Assembly: GCA_963281255.1 (NCBI GenBank)
Contig: OY725489.1
Span: 1,116,001 to 1,180,000 of the forward strand
Direction: 5' to 3'
Length of the DNA: 64,000 nucleotides
DNA from: Aphrocallistes beatrix
Taxonomy: Eukaryota; Porifera; Hexactinellida; Sceptrulophora; Aphrocallistidae
Part shown: piece after piece, positions 21,195 through 31,999 of the stretch
Position numbering within the stretch: position 1 is the stretch's first letter
How the letters are laid out: each line of letters starts with the position of its first letter
Made by a program: the position numbers and the translations under genes
The notes under the pieces: model-generated
The model's input: the letters and a program-made list of their open reading frames with translations, nothing else
What the model was told of the DNA's origin: nothing
Databases searched by the model: none

Positions 21195-22845
21195 GATGTG
21201 AATTGGATATTTTATATAATTTGTCTATACGAGTATCTGCTATGTAACTTAATTCCTACATTCGATTAATGTTATTAATATTAACCTAAGTTCGTTTATA
21301 TTACCTTCAGTTTGTTTGTACAAGTATTTTGTTTATTATGATATATATTATTAAAACAGGATTATTGTTAATCTATACCATACCTGCCAACGAGTCGCCG
21401 GAATAAGACGTAATTTGAAGTAGGAATAAGACCTAAAACATGCGAAAAGTAGGATTAAGACCTAAAATATTTTTGAAGTAGGATTAAGACCTAAAATATT
21501 TTCGTCGGAATAAGACACCTAAAACGGACTAAGTAGGAATAAGACCTGTTGCATGATATTTTGAGATTCTTATATTAAGTAACCTTGGATTATTAAGTAC
21601 CGTTATATTTTGAGATATCACAGCATTCTGAGATTTTGTTTCACCTACTCAAATGGCCATGTGGTTCAATCGGTTTCATCGTAACTTGATAACCAAAATG
21701 TTTACTTTCGCTCTCACTCCAATTTTAGGTTTTATCTCTACTTCGAAGGTTTTAGGTCTTATTCCTACTTCACACGTTTAGTTCTTATTCCTACTTCGAA
21801 AATATTTTAGGTCTTATTCCTACTTCATCATTTCATATTTCCTAGTCGTGTCGTGGGTAGATAAATTCACTGAAAGCTGATTATTTGGGATAACCATTGA
21901 CATCACGGAATTTAATAGAAATTACACAGTTTAATCTGGTGCTTTATCAATTCGTGCAGGGAATCTCTAGACGGGTACTTTTATTAAAAACTATGAATAG
22001 TTTTGAAAATTATGAATTTCTATTAGGAACATTGGGATCACGATTGGGATCATGATTGGGATCATGCTTTCCTTCAGATCATGTGTGTTCTGTTCTGGCT
22101 GGTAAGCATGAATGACTGTAAGGAATAAGTTCGACTTAAAATATTATTATTGCAAATTAAATTTCAATATCATCTCACTCAGTTCGATAAACTCGATATT
22201 TTGGATAAAATATTTATATGATATTACATCAAACATGTGTGATACTATAATTGATTCATATATATTACTAAACATCCTAAACATATTAGCTTATTAAATG
22301 AAAAACTCACAATAACTGCACGTGGCTAATTAACTATTAAAAAAATTAAGACAAATAAACAGACATAATAAATGCCAGAATAGTTGTTCAGTACAGTATT
22401 ACTTAATGTATTCTTCAAATCTTGAATGAAGAGAAATAATTGTTTCGGTAGATATCTTATTTCAAGTAAATCTGTGAAGCAAATACGTAGTATGCTTCTT
22501 GTTAGATAGCTCATGTACGTTGTACGTAGATGCATAAAATTCGAAGTCTCGTCGTATGTAAATTAAGATATACTTGAAAACAGTTATATTTATATTTTTA
22601 TTCAATACGTGTATTAACTTTTTTTAATTTGTTCACACCAACTCACTAAAATCAAATATCTATTAATAACATACCAATTACATAACAGATTAGAAATAAA
22701 GCATTAAAATCGACAACAAATGTCGCTCAGGTAGACTGAAATAGTTGTGCTTATTGGTTGGGTAGTTAATACGGCTTTGTGTCAAACTCAGCTCACAACA
22801 CAGCCTTGAGTAATCATGAATTAAGAAGCTGATGAGAACAACTTT
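21195..22845. other. Intergenic between divergent and second 7TM member
   Basis: Holds the palindromic minisatellite (21395-21830), a MITE-like stretch (21560-21700) also present at 32240-32390, and A+T-rich sequence. At 22025-22070 GGGATCATGATT-like words repeat three times. No gene supported; short ORFs at 22112-22535 show no family resemblance. Confidence 0.5.
21395..21830. repeat. Inverted minisatellite arrays, GTAGGAATAAGACCTAAAA unit
   Basis: The left block (about 21400-21550) has five units on plus; the right block (about 21715-21830) has four in reverse complement, with ~165 bp between. A partial reverse block occurs at 60195-60265. Such an arrangement can fold into a long hairpin. 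Confidence 0.8.
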
Positions 22846-24024
22846 TCAGTTGGTACGTTTGTGGCGAGGTCCCTTAGAAGCAACTTTGTAACGGTATCTG
22901 ACATTCGTCCTCATAAGGTGTTGTCTCAGAAACGGCCAAGAGCTTATCCATCTGATACTGATGTTAATGAGAGTAAGGTTGAAGTAGACAACGATGTCGA
23001 TAACTCGCACAATAACGATCAGCCATTGGCTGATGCAAAAGAGTTTGTCGATTACTGAAGTCGGTAATTGGAACACTGGAAATTGATACGTTACACTAAA
23101 CCAGCAAGCATTTGCACTTATTGACTCAAATATTATATAACCGTTGTAGAAAATGAGATCTTTCAAGACAGCCAGTTCGAATGTCACCAGGAAGAATGTA
23201 ACTAAGTATTTATATCTTTGGGCCAATCTCCTCAGTTCGCGATATTCCCCATTAACACATCTATTTTGTGATGCGGACTTAATACGAGAATTCAAAGCAG
23301 GAAAGAAGATCTTCTTGGCAATGTATAACGCGATAAAGAGACTGAATTGGTTGATGATGCTTTGGAAGATCATGGAAAATAAACTGGTGTAAGGGATAAT
23401 TCTCCCAACAGTAATTACTGCATTTATCAAAATTCCAATTGAAATATACTTGATAATCTTCTTAACATAAATTTGATTAAATGCTGCATGACTTAAATTG
23501 AGAAGCGATACACCAAACATCCAAATCAAGAGAGCAAAAGCAAAGGATTGAAAGACAGCCATTAGGTTAGTCAGAAAAATCACTAATGTCAGATCATAGA
23601 AAATGCCAAGATAAGTATCTGGCTCCAAAGTACAGTTGGATCCTATATCTATCGGGATGGAATGTATACTACCTTGAAACATTCCATAGAGATTTATATT
23701 CAATCCGAAAAAGATTTCAAATGCTGCGAAAACGGAGAATACTCCAAATCGGAGGAGTGACAATTTGGTGGAGAGGATTTTGTTATCTAGCTCTATATCT
23801 AACAGCGCTCCATAAGATCGCTTAGCTTCTAAGATTCTTTTTTGTTTCAAATTAGAATGAATTTTTCCAATTGCGTAAAGTAGCCAAATGCAAGAAGAAA
23901 GTGAATAAAAAAATGTGAAGAATTGACTTACATAATATGAATAATTATTAAAATCAAGTAAAACATGTATCAACCCATTCAAATCAGAATCAGAAGCAGA
24001 ACTAATATTCTCTAAATAAGGCAT
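22846..24024 (-). CDS. Seven-transmembrane family protein
   Basis: 392 residues from the ATG at 24024; the sequence just upstream on this strand is TATATAAAGG (24060-24051), so an upstream non-ATG extension would run through the TATA box. Family motifs present: SSCIWLLYAI in TM1, ILEAKRSYG in loop 1, GSNCTL in outer loop 1, SLLNLSHAAF, IIPYTSL, KKIFFPAL and NACWFSVTYQFPVF in the last outer loop. The tail is strongly basic (KVASKGPRHKRTN). It is transcribed opposite to its neighbours. Intronless and intact. Predicted plasma-membrane receptor-like protein of unknown ligand. Confidence 0.82.
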   Translation of the reverse strand: MPYLENISSASDSDLNGLIHVLLDFNNYSYYVSQFFTFFYSLSSCIWLLYAIGKIHSNLKQKRILEAKRSYGALLDIELDNKILSTKLSLLRFGVFSVFAAFEIFFGLNINLYGMFQGSIHSIPIDIGSNCTLEPDTYLGIFYDLTLVIFLTNLMAVFQSFAFALLIWMFGVSLLNLSHAAFNQIYVKKIIKYISIGILINAVITVGRIIPYTSLFSMIFQSIINQFSLFIALYIAKKIFFPALNSRIKSASQNRCVNGEYRELRRLAQRYKYLVTFFLVTFELAVLKDLIFYNGYIIFESISANACWFSVTYQFPVFQLPTSVIDKLFCISQWLIVIVRVIDIVVYFNLTLINISIRWISSWPFLRQHLMRTNVRYRYKVASKGPRHKRTN

Positions 24025-24050
24025 CTTAATGAAAGTTGCCCAACAAATAT

Positions 24051-24060
24051 CCTTTATATA
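24051..24060 (-). promoter_or_regulatory. TATA box of the 22846-24024 gene
   Basis: TATATAAAGG on the minus strand begins 36 bases before the ATG, leaving a 5' leader of only about 5-10 nt if initiation is at the usual distance. This excludes the longer ORF start. Confidence 0.6.
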
Positions 24061-24069
24061 CAAACTCAA

Positions 24070-24535
24070 TGCATTATCCCTCTATGAAATTTATCCTTTG
24101 TGTGAATTTTCCCTATGAATACTTACTCTGTGATTAACTTTCATTATGTTTATCTTATCAAATTCGTCAGCAACTCAGTGTAGGCAAGCTTTCCTTGCTT
24201 GGCTGATTAAGATTAGATCTTATTTCCTTCACAAATTACCTTGAAATAGGATAGTAACAAGCAAGAAACATTAAACAATATTTTTCAGCAAATATTTGCT
24301 TAAAGATATGAGTAATATTGCAGGAAGTAATATCTACTTTGTTATCACGCAGAATCAGTCCTTTTGAAAAAAAAATGTATATCAATTAGCCATCTGCAGC
24401 TATTGTGTCATTGCAAGCAAATGCTTTCGAAGTGTATGTCTTACATAATTTATTCATCATTTTTTCAAATTGATGCTACTAATTGTGGCTATTCTTCTCT
24501 AAAATCTTTCTTTATCTTTCGCCAAGTTAATTTTG
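24070..24535. other. Intergenic between divergent promoters
   Basis: About 470 bp between the minus-strand gene and the minigene at 24581. It contains no family upstream module; 24440-24580 does resemble the proximal promoters at 43400-43540 and 55960-56093 (ATTTATTCATCA, CTAATTGTGG, ATCTTT). Confidence 0.45.
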
Positions 24536-24536
24536 T

Positions 24537-24546
24537 ATAAAAAGGA
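24537..24546 (+). promoter_or_regulatory. TATA box of deletion minigene
   Basis: TATAAAAAGG, 44 bases before the ATG, in a context (TTTTGTATAAAAAGG) identical to full-length family promoters such as 43497 and 56056. The minigene therefore retains its core promoter. Confidence 0.55.
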
Positions 24547-24580
24547 TAGCTTGCATCGAGAAAATATAACAACTTTTAAA

Positions 24581-24772
24581 ATGGTTTTTCTAAACTTCAG
24601 CGATAGTTCTGATTCTTTTTTTGACATCATTGTCTACTTCAACTTCTTCCTGATGAACGCCAGTATTTCTTGTGTTGCTTCATGGGCGATTTTAAAGAAG
24701 CAATTTACTCGGAGAGATATTGCTTATCGTGTTCGCTGGGGTTCTAAGGGACTATCTCGCCAAATCCCTTGA
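24581..24772 (+). pseudogene. 7TM family deletion minigene (63 codons)
   Basis: The first ~12 residues (MVFLNFSDSSDS) are the family N-terminus; they join in frame, with no spacer, to the TM7/tail part (FFDIIVYFNFFLMNASIS...). About 320 codons are missing. The frame is open to TGA and the TATA box is intact, so a short single-pass peptide could in principle be made. The C-terminal part matches the fragments at 28259 and 39296. Most likely a deletion-derived pseudogene. Confidence 0.75.
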
Positions 24773-25474
24773 GCTAACACCATTCAAGTCAGTTGTAATC
24801 TTGGTATCCTACATTTATGCTTTCTAATACATGTCTACATATTTATTCCTGAAACTTTTACTTCTTACAAAACAGTACCAACTATTTTATGAAAAACAGA
24901 GCACACGCATGAGTTAACCTGGACACTACTTCATTGCTGTATTATGTCATATATTGATTAATATTTGCGAAAATATACTTTATTAAATGGAAAAATGTAA
25001 TACAATCTGAAATTTATTGTAAGGAACTTATGCAAAGGGCTATAATGGTATCACATGTATACGTATAGTAGAAGAACCCTAAAAAGATGTCATGTGTTAA
25101 CCTTTAATCTTAAGAGGTAAATTAAATCTACTAGTACAACAAGAAGAAATTCATAATGTTTGTTTTGATTTATAATGTTGCAAAAAAGCTTTCAAATCAT
25201 TAATATTCACCTTCTTGATAAATATATTACACAGCACATTGATAGCGCTAGTAGCATACTCTCAATAGAATATTCTTGTACAATCCCTGGGAATTTGAAA
25301 GGGACTTATCCTAAGCGAATATTCTACTTTCATTATTATTACTAATTAAAATAACTCTCTTGGATTTATCCAATATATATTCCTATATATGCTTGGACTA
25401 TGTTCACTCCTGTAGTAGGTTCTACATTTTAATATTAATAAGCATAATTTTGCAATTATTGAATACTAAACAAA
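24773..25474. repeat. Spacer of cassette A (copies at 28462-29734 and 38608-39295)
   Basis: 24773-25474 recurs, in the same orientation, at 28462-29734 (there split by Helitron H2) and inverted at 38608-39295. Landmarks: CAGCACATTGATAGCGCTAG and AAAGGGACTTATCCTAAGCG. The Helitron target is unbroken here (A24975/T24976). Confidence 0.8.
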
Positions 25475-26216
25475 ATATTTATTCCTAATCTGACTAATCT
25501 TAGTTCGGATAATAATTCGAATGACTTAGTCTGAGTTTCGGCGGATATCGGAGACTATTCTTATTATCTGAGTCAAGTGTTGATACTTCATTCTCTTTTC
25601 GCTCTCTTCCTGCATTTGGTTATTTTTTGTGATTCGTAGTATCCTTTTTAATCGAAATCAGAAAAGAATTCTAAATGCAAAGAGCTCTTCCGGAGTTCTA
25701 CTAGACCCTGAAGAAATAAATAATGAAATCCTCTCCATTCAGACATCAAATCTGTGATATTGGATCTTCCTAACTTTCCTAATTGTTGATATTATCTTCA
25801 GGTTCAATAATTCTCTTTACGGAGTATTAAAACCCATCAATGTACTATGGATTTTGCTAACTCATTTCCGATTAAGTCATTTGGGCGAGGGAACCTTAGA
25901 AATATGTGGTCCCTACTATAAATAGAATGGACCCCATGTCATTGCAAGGTTAATTAATTAATTAAACAACTTTGTCCCTTCCATCATCATTGACATTGGG
26001 CACAACTGTATCCCACAGCACGACAGCTATCTCAGCTATGTTTATGACTTGAGTCCAGGTAGTTTTATGCTTAACTTGATGGTTGTCGTTGAATCTTTTT
26101 CATTTTCTCTAATGATTTGGATGTTTGGCATTTCTCTTCTCAATTTGTCTCATGCAGCATTTGATCAAATTCAAGCTAGAAAGATCATGAGATTTAAAAT
26201 TTCCTACTTATTCTAA
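25475..26216 (+). pseudogene. 7TM family pseudogene (cassette A)
   Basis: Homologous to the pseudogenes at 29735-30341 and 38001-38607, but the start codon is ATA, the N-terminal region is out of frame, there is a TGA in the TM2 region (ATCTGTGATATTGG) and a ~135 bp insertion at about 25831-25966 splits the first outer loop. Recognisable parts: TCCTGCATTTGG (TM1), the CTTCCGGAGTTCTACTAGAC stretch (loop 1), a TTTGGCATTTCTCTTCTCAA stretch, then the LSHAAFDQIQARKI part absent from the other two copies. It ends in TAA at 26214 after a frameshifted TM4. Confidence 0.75.
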
Positions 26217-26359
26217 AGTTTATTTGCTATCTGGAACATATATGTTACAATATGTTACAAGAGGGAAAAATGAACTTTAAATAGGAAATATGTATTTAAT
26301 TGGCTATAATTCCAAGATTGTAGAGATACTGTAAACACTCCCTTTCACGGTTATTATTA

Positions 26360-27418
26360 TTGATATACGTACTTTCTTCCTGCATTTGGATTTTCTATGT
26401 GATTCGCAAAATTCGTTTTCACTTAAAGGAGAAAAGACTCCTAGAAGCTAAGAGATCTTCGGGAATACTCTTAAACCCCATAGAACTAGAATACAAAATC
26501 TCCTCTGTCAAATCAGAATTACTTCGTTTTTGGATATTCTTTATTTTCGTTTTTGTTGAAATCCTCTTTGGGTTAGATCTGAATATTTATGGGCCATTTG
26601 CTGATTATCTCACTCCCGTTTCCGTAAATGTCGGATATAACTGCACATTACAGGCCAATACTTATCTCGCTCAATGGTATGTTTTGGAACCAGAGTATTT
26701 TATGACAAATTTATTAGTTGCTCTTTCTCCGTTTTCATCTTCTCTTATGATTTGGTTGTTCGGTATCTCTCTTCTCAACTTAAGTCATGCAGCTTTAGAG
26801 CGAATTCATGCCAAGAAGATTATCAAATATATCTTAATTGTGCTTTTTATAAATTTGATAATTGCTGTCGGAACCATCATCCCATACACAAGCTTAGCTT
26901 TTGCAGTGATTCAAAGCATAATGGACCAAATCATTTTCTTTATTGTGCTGTATATAGTGAGGAAGAAATTTTTTCCAGCTATGCACTCACGTGGTAGATT
27001 TGCATTACAAAATATAGACACTGAAAAGAGAAAACGTATTGAAAGTCGCAAACAGGAAACTCTTTTGAAATTATATAAATATGTGATTGTTTTCTTCATG
27101 ATAACATTTGAGATGAGAATTCTGAAGGATCTTATATTCTACAATGGATACATTATATTGGAATCAATAAGCGTAAATCCTTGCTGGTTTACTGTGACGT
27201 ATCAGTTGCCTGTGTTTCAATTGTCTGCTCCAACCGTCAGCATACTGTCATGCATTAGTCTTGGGTTCTTGATCGCAGTACGATTCATTGATATCATTGT
27301 CTACTTCAATTTTACTCTAATGAATGTTACGATTAATTTTGTCACCTCTTGGCCGCGTTTAAGGCAGCAGTTTGCTATGAGAAACAAATCCTATCGTTTT
27401 CATCAGAAGCGCTATTAA
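26360..27418 (+). pseudogene. 7TM family gene, 5'-truncated but otherwise open (352 codons)
   Basis: The reading frame is intact from TM1 to the tail (IRKIRFHLKEKR, EAKRSSG, GYNCTL, SLLNLSHAAL, IIPYTSL, KKFFPAM, NPCWFTVTYQLPVF, ...RFHQKRY). The first ~31 codons, the ATG and the TATA box are missing: sequence jumps from the TTTCACGG part of the upstream module straight into TTATTATTGATATACG. The only in-frame possibilities upstream are non-ATG codons after a TAG at 26321. Very similar to 30837-31996 and to 46592-47758. Probably a very recent pseudogene; a chimeric upstream exon is the alternative. Confidence 0.7.
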
Positions 27419-27583
27419 TTAGAAAGCTACACTCTGTGCTTTCTATACTTTTCTTGCTTTATTGATGTATCTACTCACAAAATAATGATTTGATTCAACA
27501 ATATGATTTATTTTGTTTTCCTTTCTTTATATTATTAATTGTTGTATTCCAATAATTTGATATTTGTAGTTATTAATATTTAA

Positions 27584-27589
27584 AATAAA
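27584..27589 (+). terminator. Conserved polyadenylation signal
   Basis: AATAAA about 165 nt after the stop, in TTTAAAATAAAGTGTTAAAA. The same signal at nearly the same distance follows the members ending at 44700 and 47758. Confidence 0.5.
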
Positions 27590-28258
27590 GTGTTAAAAAA
27601 ATGCTATTCACATTGGACCTCAAAGGATTGATAATGGCAGGGATCAGAATTGAAGTAGTAATATCACAGTGATGGTCCGGCATATCCATCATAGTTTTGA
27701 TATACAGTTTTTACAACTTATCTAATCCCATAAAAGTATCTAAAATTAAATTTCTGTTGGGACATATTAGAGGATAGTAAAGGTGCATTAACACTATATT
27801 TCCTTGTTTGCTTGTAATAACATATCAATTGCTAGTAATATACATATTCAGATAAATGGTAAGGTTTCTAAGATAGTAGTATACTCTTTACATGATCCAA
27901 AGTTATTTGATTATTCTATTATGATTCCTTATAATAATTGATACTCATGTAGAATTGCAGTTTCTATAGGTCGATTTAACTGAAAACATACATATAGAAC
28001 ATGCAATTGTTGCATTCATCCAGGACCGGACAGGGGCAACTGCCCGGGGCCTCCACCACCAATTTTGAATAAATTTAGTCTTATTTATTCAAAATAAATA
28101 AAAGTTTGACATGATTGTATATTCATAGTGCCTGTTGTTTTATGCAGAGAGTCTGCAGCAGACTGTGTAGATAGCTTGTCACTTGTGAGTGATGGGCTGA
28201 GTAATGAAACTAAAAGTTTATGATCTGGTTGCTTGGTGTATCTCTTTGGTGTATTGGT

Positions 28259-28458
28259 GTATACTTGTCTACTCAAGCCTTTGTTTTCTGATTGTTGTAC
28301 GATTTTTTGACATCATTGTCTACTTCAACTTCTTTCTGATGAACGCCAGTATTTCTTGTGTTGCTTCATGGCCGATTTTAAAGAAGCAGTTTACTCGGAG
28401 AGATATCGCTTATCGTGTTCGCTGGGGTTCTAAGGGACTATCGCACCAAATCCCTTGA
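28259..28458 (+). pseudogene. 7TM family C-terminal fragment (cassette B)
   Basis: Starts inside the last outer loop/TM7 (VYSSLCFLIVVRFFDIIVYF) and continues to the stop with tail RVRWGSKGLSHQIP. No N-terminal half. The mirrored copy at 39296-39610 retains ~35 more codons on its upstream side, so this copy was trimmed after the duplication. Confidence 0.75.
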
Positions 28459-28659
28459 GCTAACACCATTCAAGTCTGCAGTAATCTTGGTATCCTACAT
28501 TTATGCCTTCTAATTAATGTCTACATATTTATTCTTGAAACTTTTACTTCTTACAAAACATTACCAACTATTTTACGAAAAACTGAGCACAAGCATGAGT
28601 TAACCTGGACACTACTTCATTGCAGTATTAAGTCATACTGATTCAATATTTGCAAAATA

Positions 28660-28681
28660 TCCTTACTATTAAAACTCGATG

Positions 28682-28750
<69 letters not shown>

Positions 28751-29243
28751 GTAACGAATTGATTGAAGAAACTGCCGGGCGCAGAAGGCTGATTTTTGGC
28801 ATGTGGGAGTCTTTTGGCTATGGCTCCAGTAAGTTCTGAGTTCAGAGCAAAATGTCGACTCATCATGGAATTATGACGTCATTGTCACATTTTTAAAAGT
28901 TAAGCAACACAGTTATTCGAGAATAACTCAGCCATTATAGGAGATAGAAGGCTGAAATTTTAATAGAATATGTATACTAACATACCTCACATATGATGCG
29001 ACTTTCATCAAAAAATGATGACTTATCACTTTGTTATGACGTCATCATTACGCATCAAAAATTTTAAAATTGACAAATTCGGTGATTTTTCGTTCGATAT
29101 CGATCATAAGAGTAGGACAGACATATTTAGAGATGCTATCTCCCTTATAATTAACTAATGTCACCTCCAGGCGACCGAAGGGAGCCTCCGGCGGACACGA
29201 AGTGTCCGCCAGCCGCGCAGCGCAAGCAAGCGAAGCGCGCTTG
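28660..29243 (+). mobile_element. Helitron-like element H2
   Basis: Starts A/TCCTTACTATTAAAACTCG, has a 60-bp (TA)n run (28687-28748), then CTGTAACGAATTGATTGAAG, and ends GCGAAGCGCGCTTG/T. Two empty sites are present in the window: 24975/24976 in cassette A and 39093/39094 in the mirrored arm, both reading AAAATA/TACTTTATT. It therefore inserted after both duplications. Confidence 0.92.
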
Positions 29244-29734
29244 TACTTTATTAAATTGAAAATGTAATACAATCTGAAATTTATTGTAAGGAACTTATGC
29301 AATGGGCTATAATGGTATCACATGTATATAGTAGAAGAACCCTAAAAAGATGTCGTGTGTTAACTTTTGATCTTAAGAAGTAAATTAAATCTACTAGTAC
29401 AACAAGAAGAAAATCATAATGTTAGTTTTGATTTATAATGTTGCAAAAAAGCTTTCAAATCATTAATATTCACCTTCTTGATAAATATATTACACAGCAC
29501 ATTGATAGCGCTAGTAGCATACTCTCAATAGAATATTCTTGTACAATCCCTGGGAATTTGAAAGGGACTTATCCTAAGCGAATATTCTACTTTCATTACT
29601 ATTACTAATTAAAATAACTCTTGGATTTATCCAATATATATCCCTATATATACTTGGACTATGTTCACTCCTGTTGTAGGTTCTACATTTTAATATTAAT
29701 AAGATAATTTTGCAATTATTGAATACTAAACAAA

Positions 29735-30341
29735 ATGTTTAATCCTAATCTGACCAATCTTAGTTCGGATAATAATTCAAATGACTTAGCCTGAGTTTTG
29801 GCGGATATCGGAGACTATTCTTATTATCTGATTCAAGTGTTAATATTTCATTCTCTATTCGCTCTCTACCTGCATTTGGTTATTTTTTGTGATTCGTAGT
29901 ATCCTTTTTAATCGAAATCAGAAAAGAATTCTAAATGCAAAGAGCTCTTCCGAAATCCTACTAGACCCTGAAAAAGTAAATAATGAAATCCTTTCCATTA
30001 ATGTATTAAATCTGCGATATTGGATCTTCCTAACTTTCCTAATTGTTGAAATTATTTTCGGGTTCAATAAATGCCTTTACGGAGTATTAAACAACTTTGT
30101 CCCTTTCATTAGCATTGACATTGGGCACAACTGTACCCTACAGCACGACAGCTATCTCAGTTATGTTTATGACCTGAGTCCAGCTAGTTTTATGCTTAAT
30201 TTGATGATTGTCGTTGAATCTTTTTCATTCTCTCTAATGATTTGGATGTTTGGCATTTCTCTTCTCAATTTGCAACAGTTACGTTGCAATAATACCTACG
30301 ACATAATTCACTATTTGTCTCATAGTGAAAACAATTTTTGA
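29735..30341 (+). pseudogene. 7TM family pseudogene (cassette B)
   Basis: ATG followed by the family-like start FNPNLTNLSSDNNSND, then a TGA after 15 codons and a frameshift through TM1. An open frame resumes at 29889 (IRSILFNRNQKRILNAKSSS) and runs through TM2, HNCTLQ and TM3 to GISLLNL. There the gene is cut and joined to the upstream-module sequence GCAACAGTTACGTTGCAATA, which supplies a meaningless tail and a stop. The same breakpoint occurs in 38001-38607. Confidence 0.78.
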
Positions 30342-30349
30342 GAGAATCT

Positions 30350-30785
30350 TGCTTATTAATTTTAATCATGCTAAAATGAACGACACTTATTGAAGTCAAG
30401 ACTTTTGAGCTGTAGTTTACTCTCCACTTACAACACAGTGATGGTCCGGAGTGTGATAATTCTTCTTTTGATTACAGTTTATAATTCGTATATTCTATCT
30501 CATTAAAGCATATAAACCTCATTTCTAATTGGATATAATGCAGAATTGTAGGAATACTGTCAACATTTCCTTTCGCGGTTAGCTGGCAACAATATCTCAA
30601 TCACTGTTTTATTGCAAAAAAGGTGACATAATAGTCCATAATTCTACTTATTTTAACATTATATAATATTCCATCATACTTTTATTAAACTTTATTATAT
30701 AATATTTCCTGCAATTTTGATTGATTAATCTGGAGACATTACATAATGAATTTTATCCTCTACTAGTATATAAACCTAACGTTAA
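30350..30785 (+). promoter_or_regulatory. Shared upstream module (before 30837 pseudogene)
   Basis: Contains AATGAACGACACTTATTGAA, CAGTGATGGTCCGG, TTCCTTTCGCGGTTAG and AAAAAGGTGACATAATAG in the same order as in front of the members at 43541, 46592, 52719 and 56094. It ends with a TATATAAACC box (30769) ~65 nt before the ATG. Function inferred only from conservation and position. Confidence 0.6.
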
Positions 30786-30836
30786 CTTCAACATGTAGTC
30801 TATTCGCTTCACTTTGACTTCATTGAAGACTCTAAT

Positions 30837-31996
30837 ATGCCATTTTTTAATTTTAGTTCTGATCCTGATTCTGATGACTTAGCGAAACATATCCTTGATA
30901 TAATATCTTATTTGTATTATATAGGTTAAGCATTATTGTTGATATACGTACTTTCTTCCTGCATTTGGCTTTTCTATGTAATTCGCAAAATTCATTTTCA
31001 CTTAAAGGAGAAAAGACTCCTAGAAGCTAAGAGATCTTCAGGAATACTCTTAAACCCCATAGAACTAGAATACAAAATCTCCTCTGCCAAATCAGAATTA
31101 CTTCGTTTTTGGATATTCTTTATTTTCGTTTTTGTCGAAATCCTCTTTGGGATAGATCTAAATATTTATGGGCCAATTGTTGGTCATATCGCTCCCGTTT
31201 CCGTAAATCTCGGATATAACTGCACATTACAGGCCAATACTTATCTCTCCCAATGGTATGTTTTGGAAGCAGGGTTTTTTCTGACAAATTTATTAGTTGT
31301 TATTTCCCGATTTTCAAATTCTCTAATGATTTGGTTGTTCGGTATCTCTCTTCTCAACTTGAGTCATGCAGCTTTAGAGCGAATTCATGTCAAGAAGATT
31401 ATCAAATATATCCTAATTGTGTTTTTTATAAATTTAATAATTGCTGTCGGAGCCATCATCCCATACACAAGCTTAGTTTTTGCAATGATTCAAAGCATAG
31501 TGGACCAAATCTGTTTCTTTATTCTGTTGTATATAGTGAGGAAGAAATTTTTCCAGCTATGCACTCACGTGGTAGATTTGCATTACAAAATATAGACACT
31601 GAAAAGAGAAAACGTATTGAAAGTCGCAAACAGGAAATTCTTTTGAAATTATATAAATATGTGATTGTTTTCTCCATGATAACATTTGAGATGAGAATTT
31701 TGAAAGATCTTGTATTCTACAATGGATACATTATACTGGAATCAATATGTATGAATCCTTGCTGGTTTGCTGTGACGTATCAGTTGCCTGTGTTTAAATT
31801 GTTTGCTCCAACCGTCAGCATACAGTCGTACATTAGTCTTGGGTTCTTGGTCGCAGTAAAATTCATTAACATCATTGTCTTCTTCAATTTTACTGTAATG
31901 AACGCCACGATTAATTGTGTCGCATCTTGGCCGCGTTTAAGACAGCAGTTTGCTATGAGAAACAAATCCTATCGTTTCCATCAGAAGCGTTATTAA
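30837..31996 (+). pseudogene. 7TM family pseudogene with TAA at codon 31 and a frameshift
   Basis: ATG PFFNFSSDPDSDD starts the family frame. A TAA at 30927-30929 replaces the Q codon found in intact members (GGTCAGGCA or GATCAAGCA). A single T is missing in the KKFFPAM codons (about 31547-31552). Otherwise collinear with 46592-47758 to the tail HQKRY. The mirror copy at 36346-37505 carries the same TAA but not this frameshift. Confidence 0.85.
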
Positions 31997-31999
31997 TCA

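Noticed and set aside
22861..23825. Plus-strand ORFs of 65-79 codons
   Set aside because: Antisense shadows of the 22846-24024 gene. Likewise short ORFs opposite the other 7TM genes and the TMEM104-like genes.
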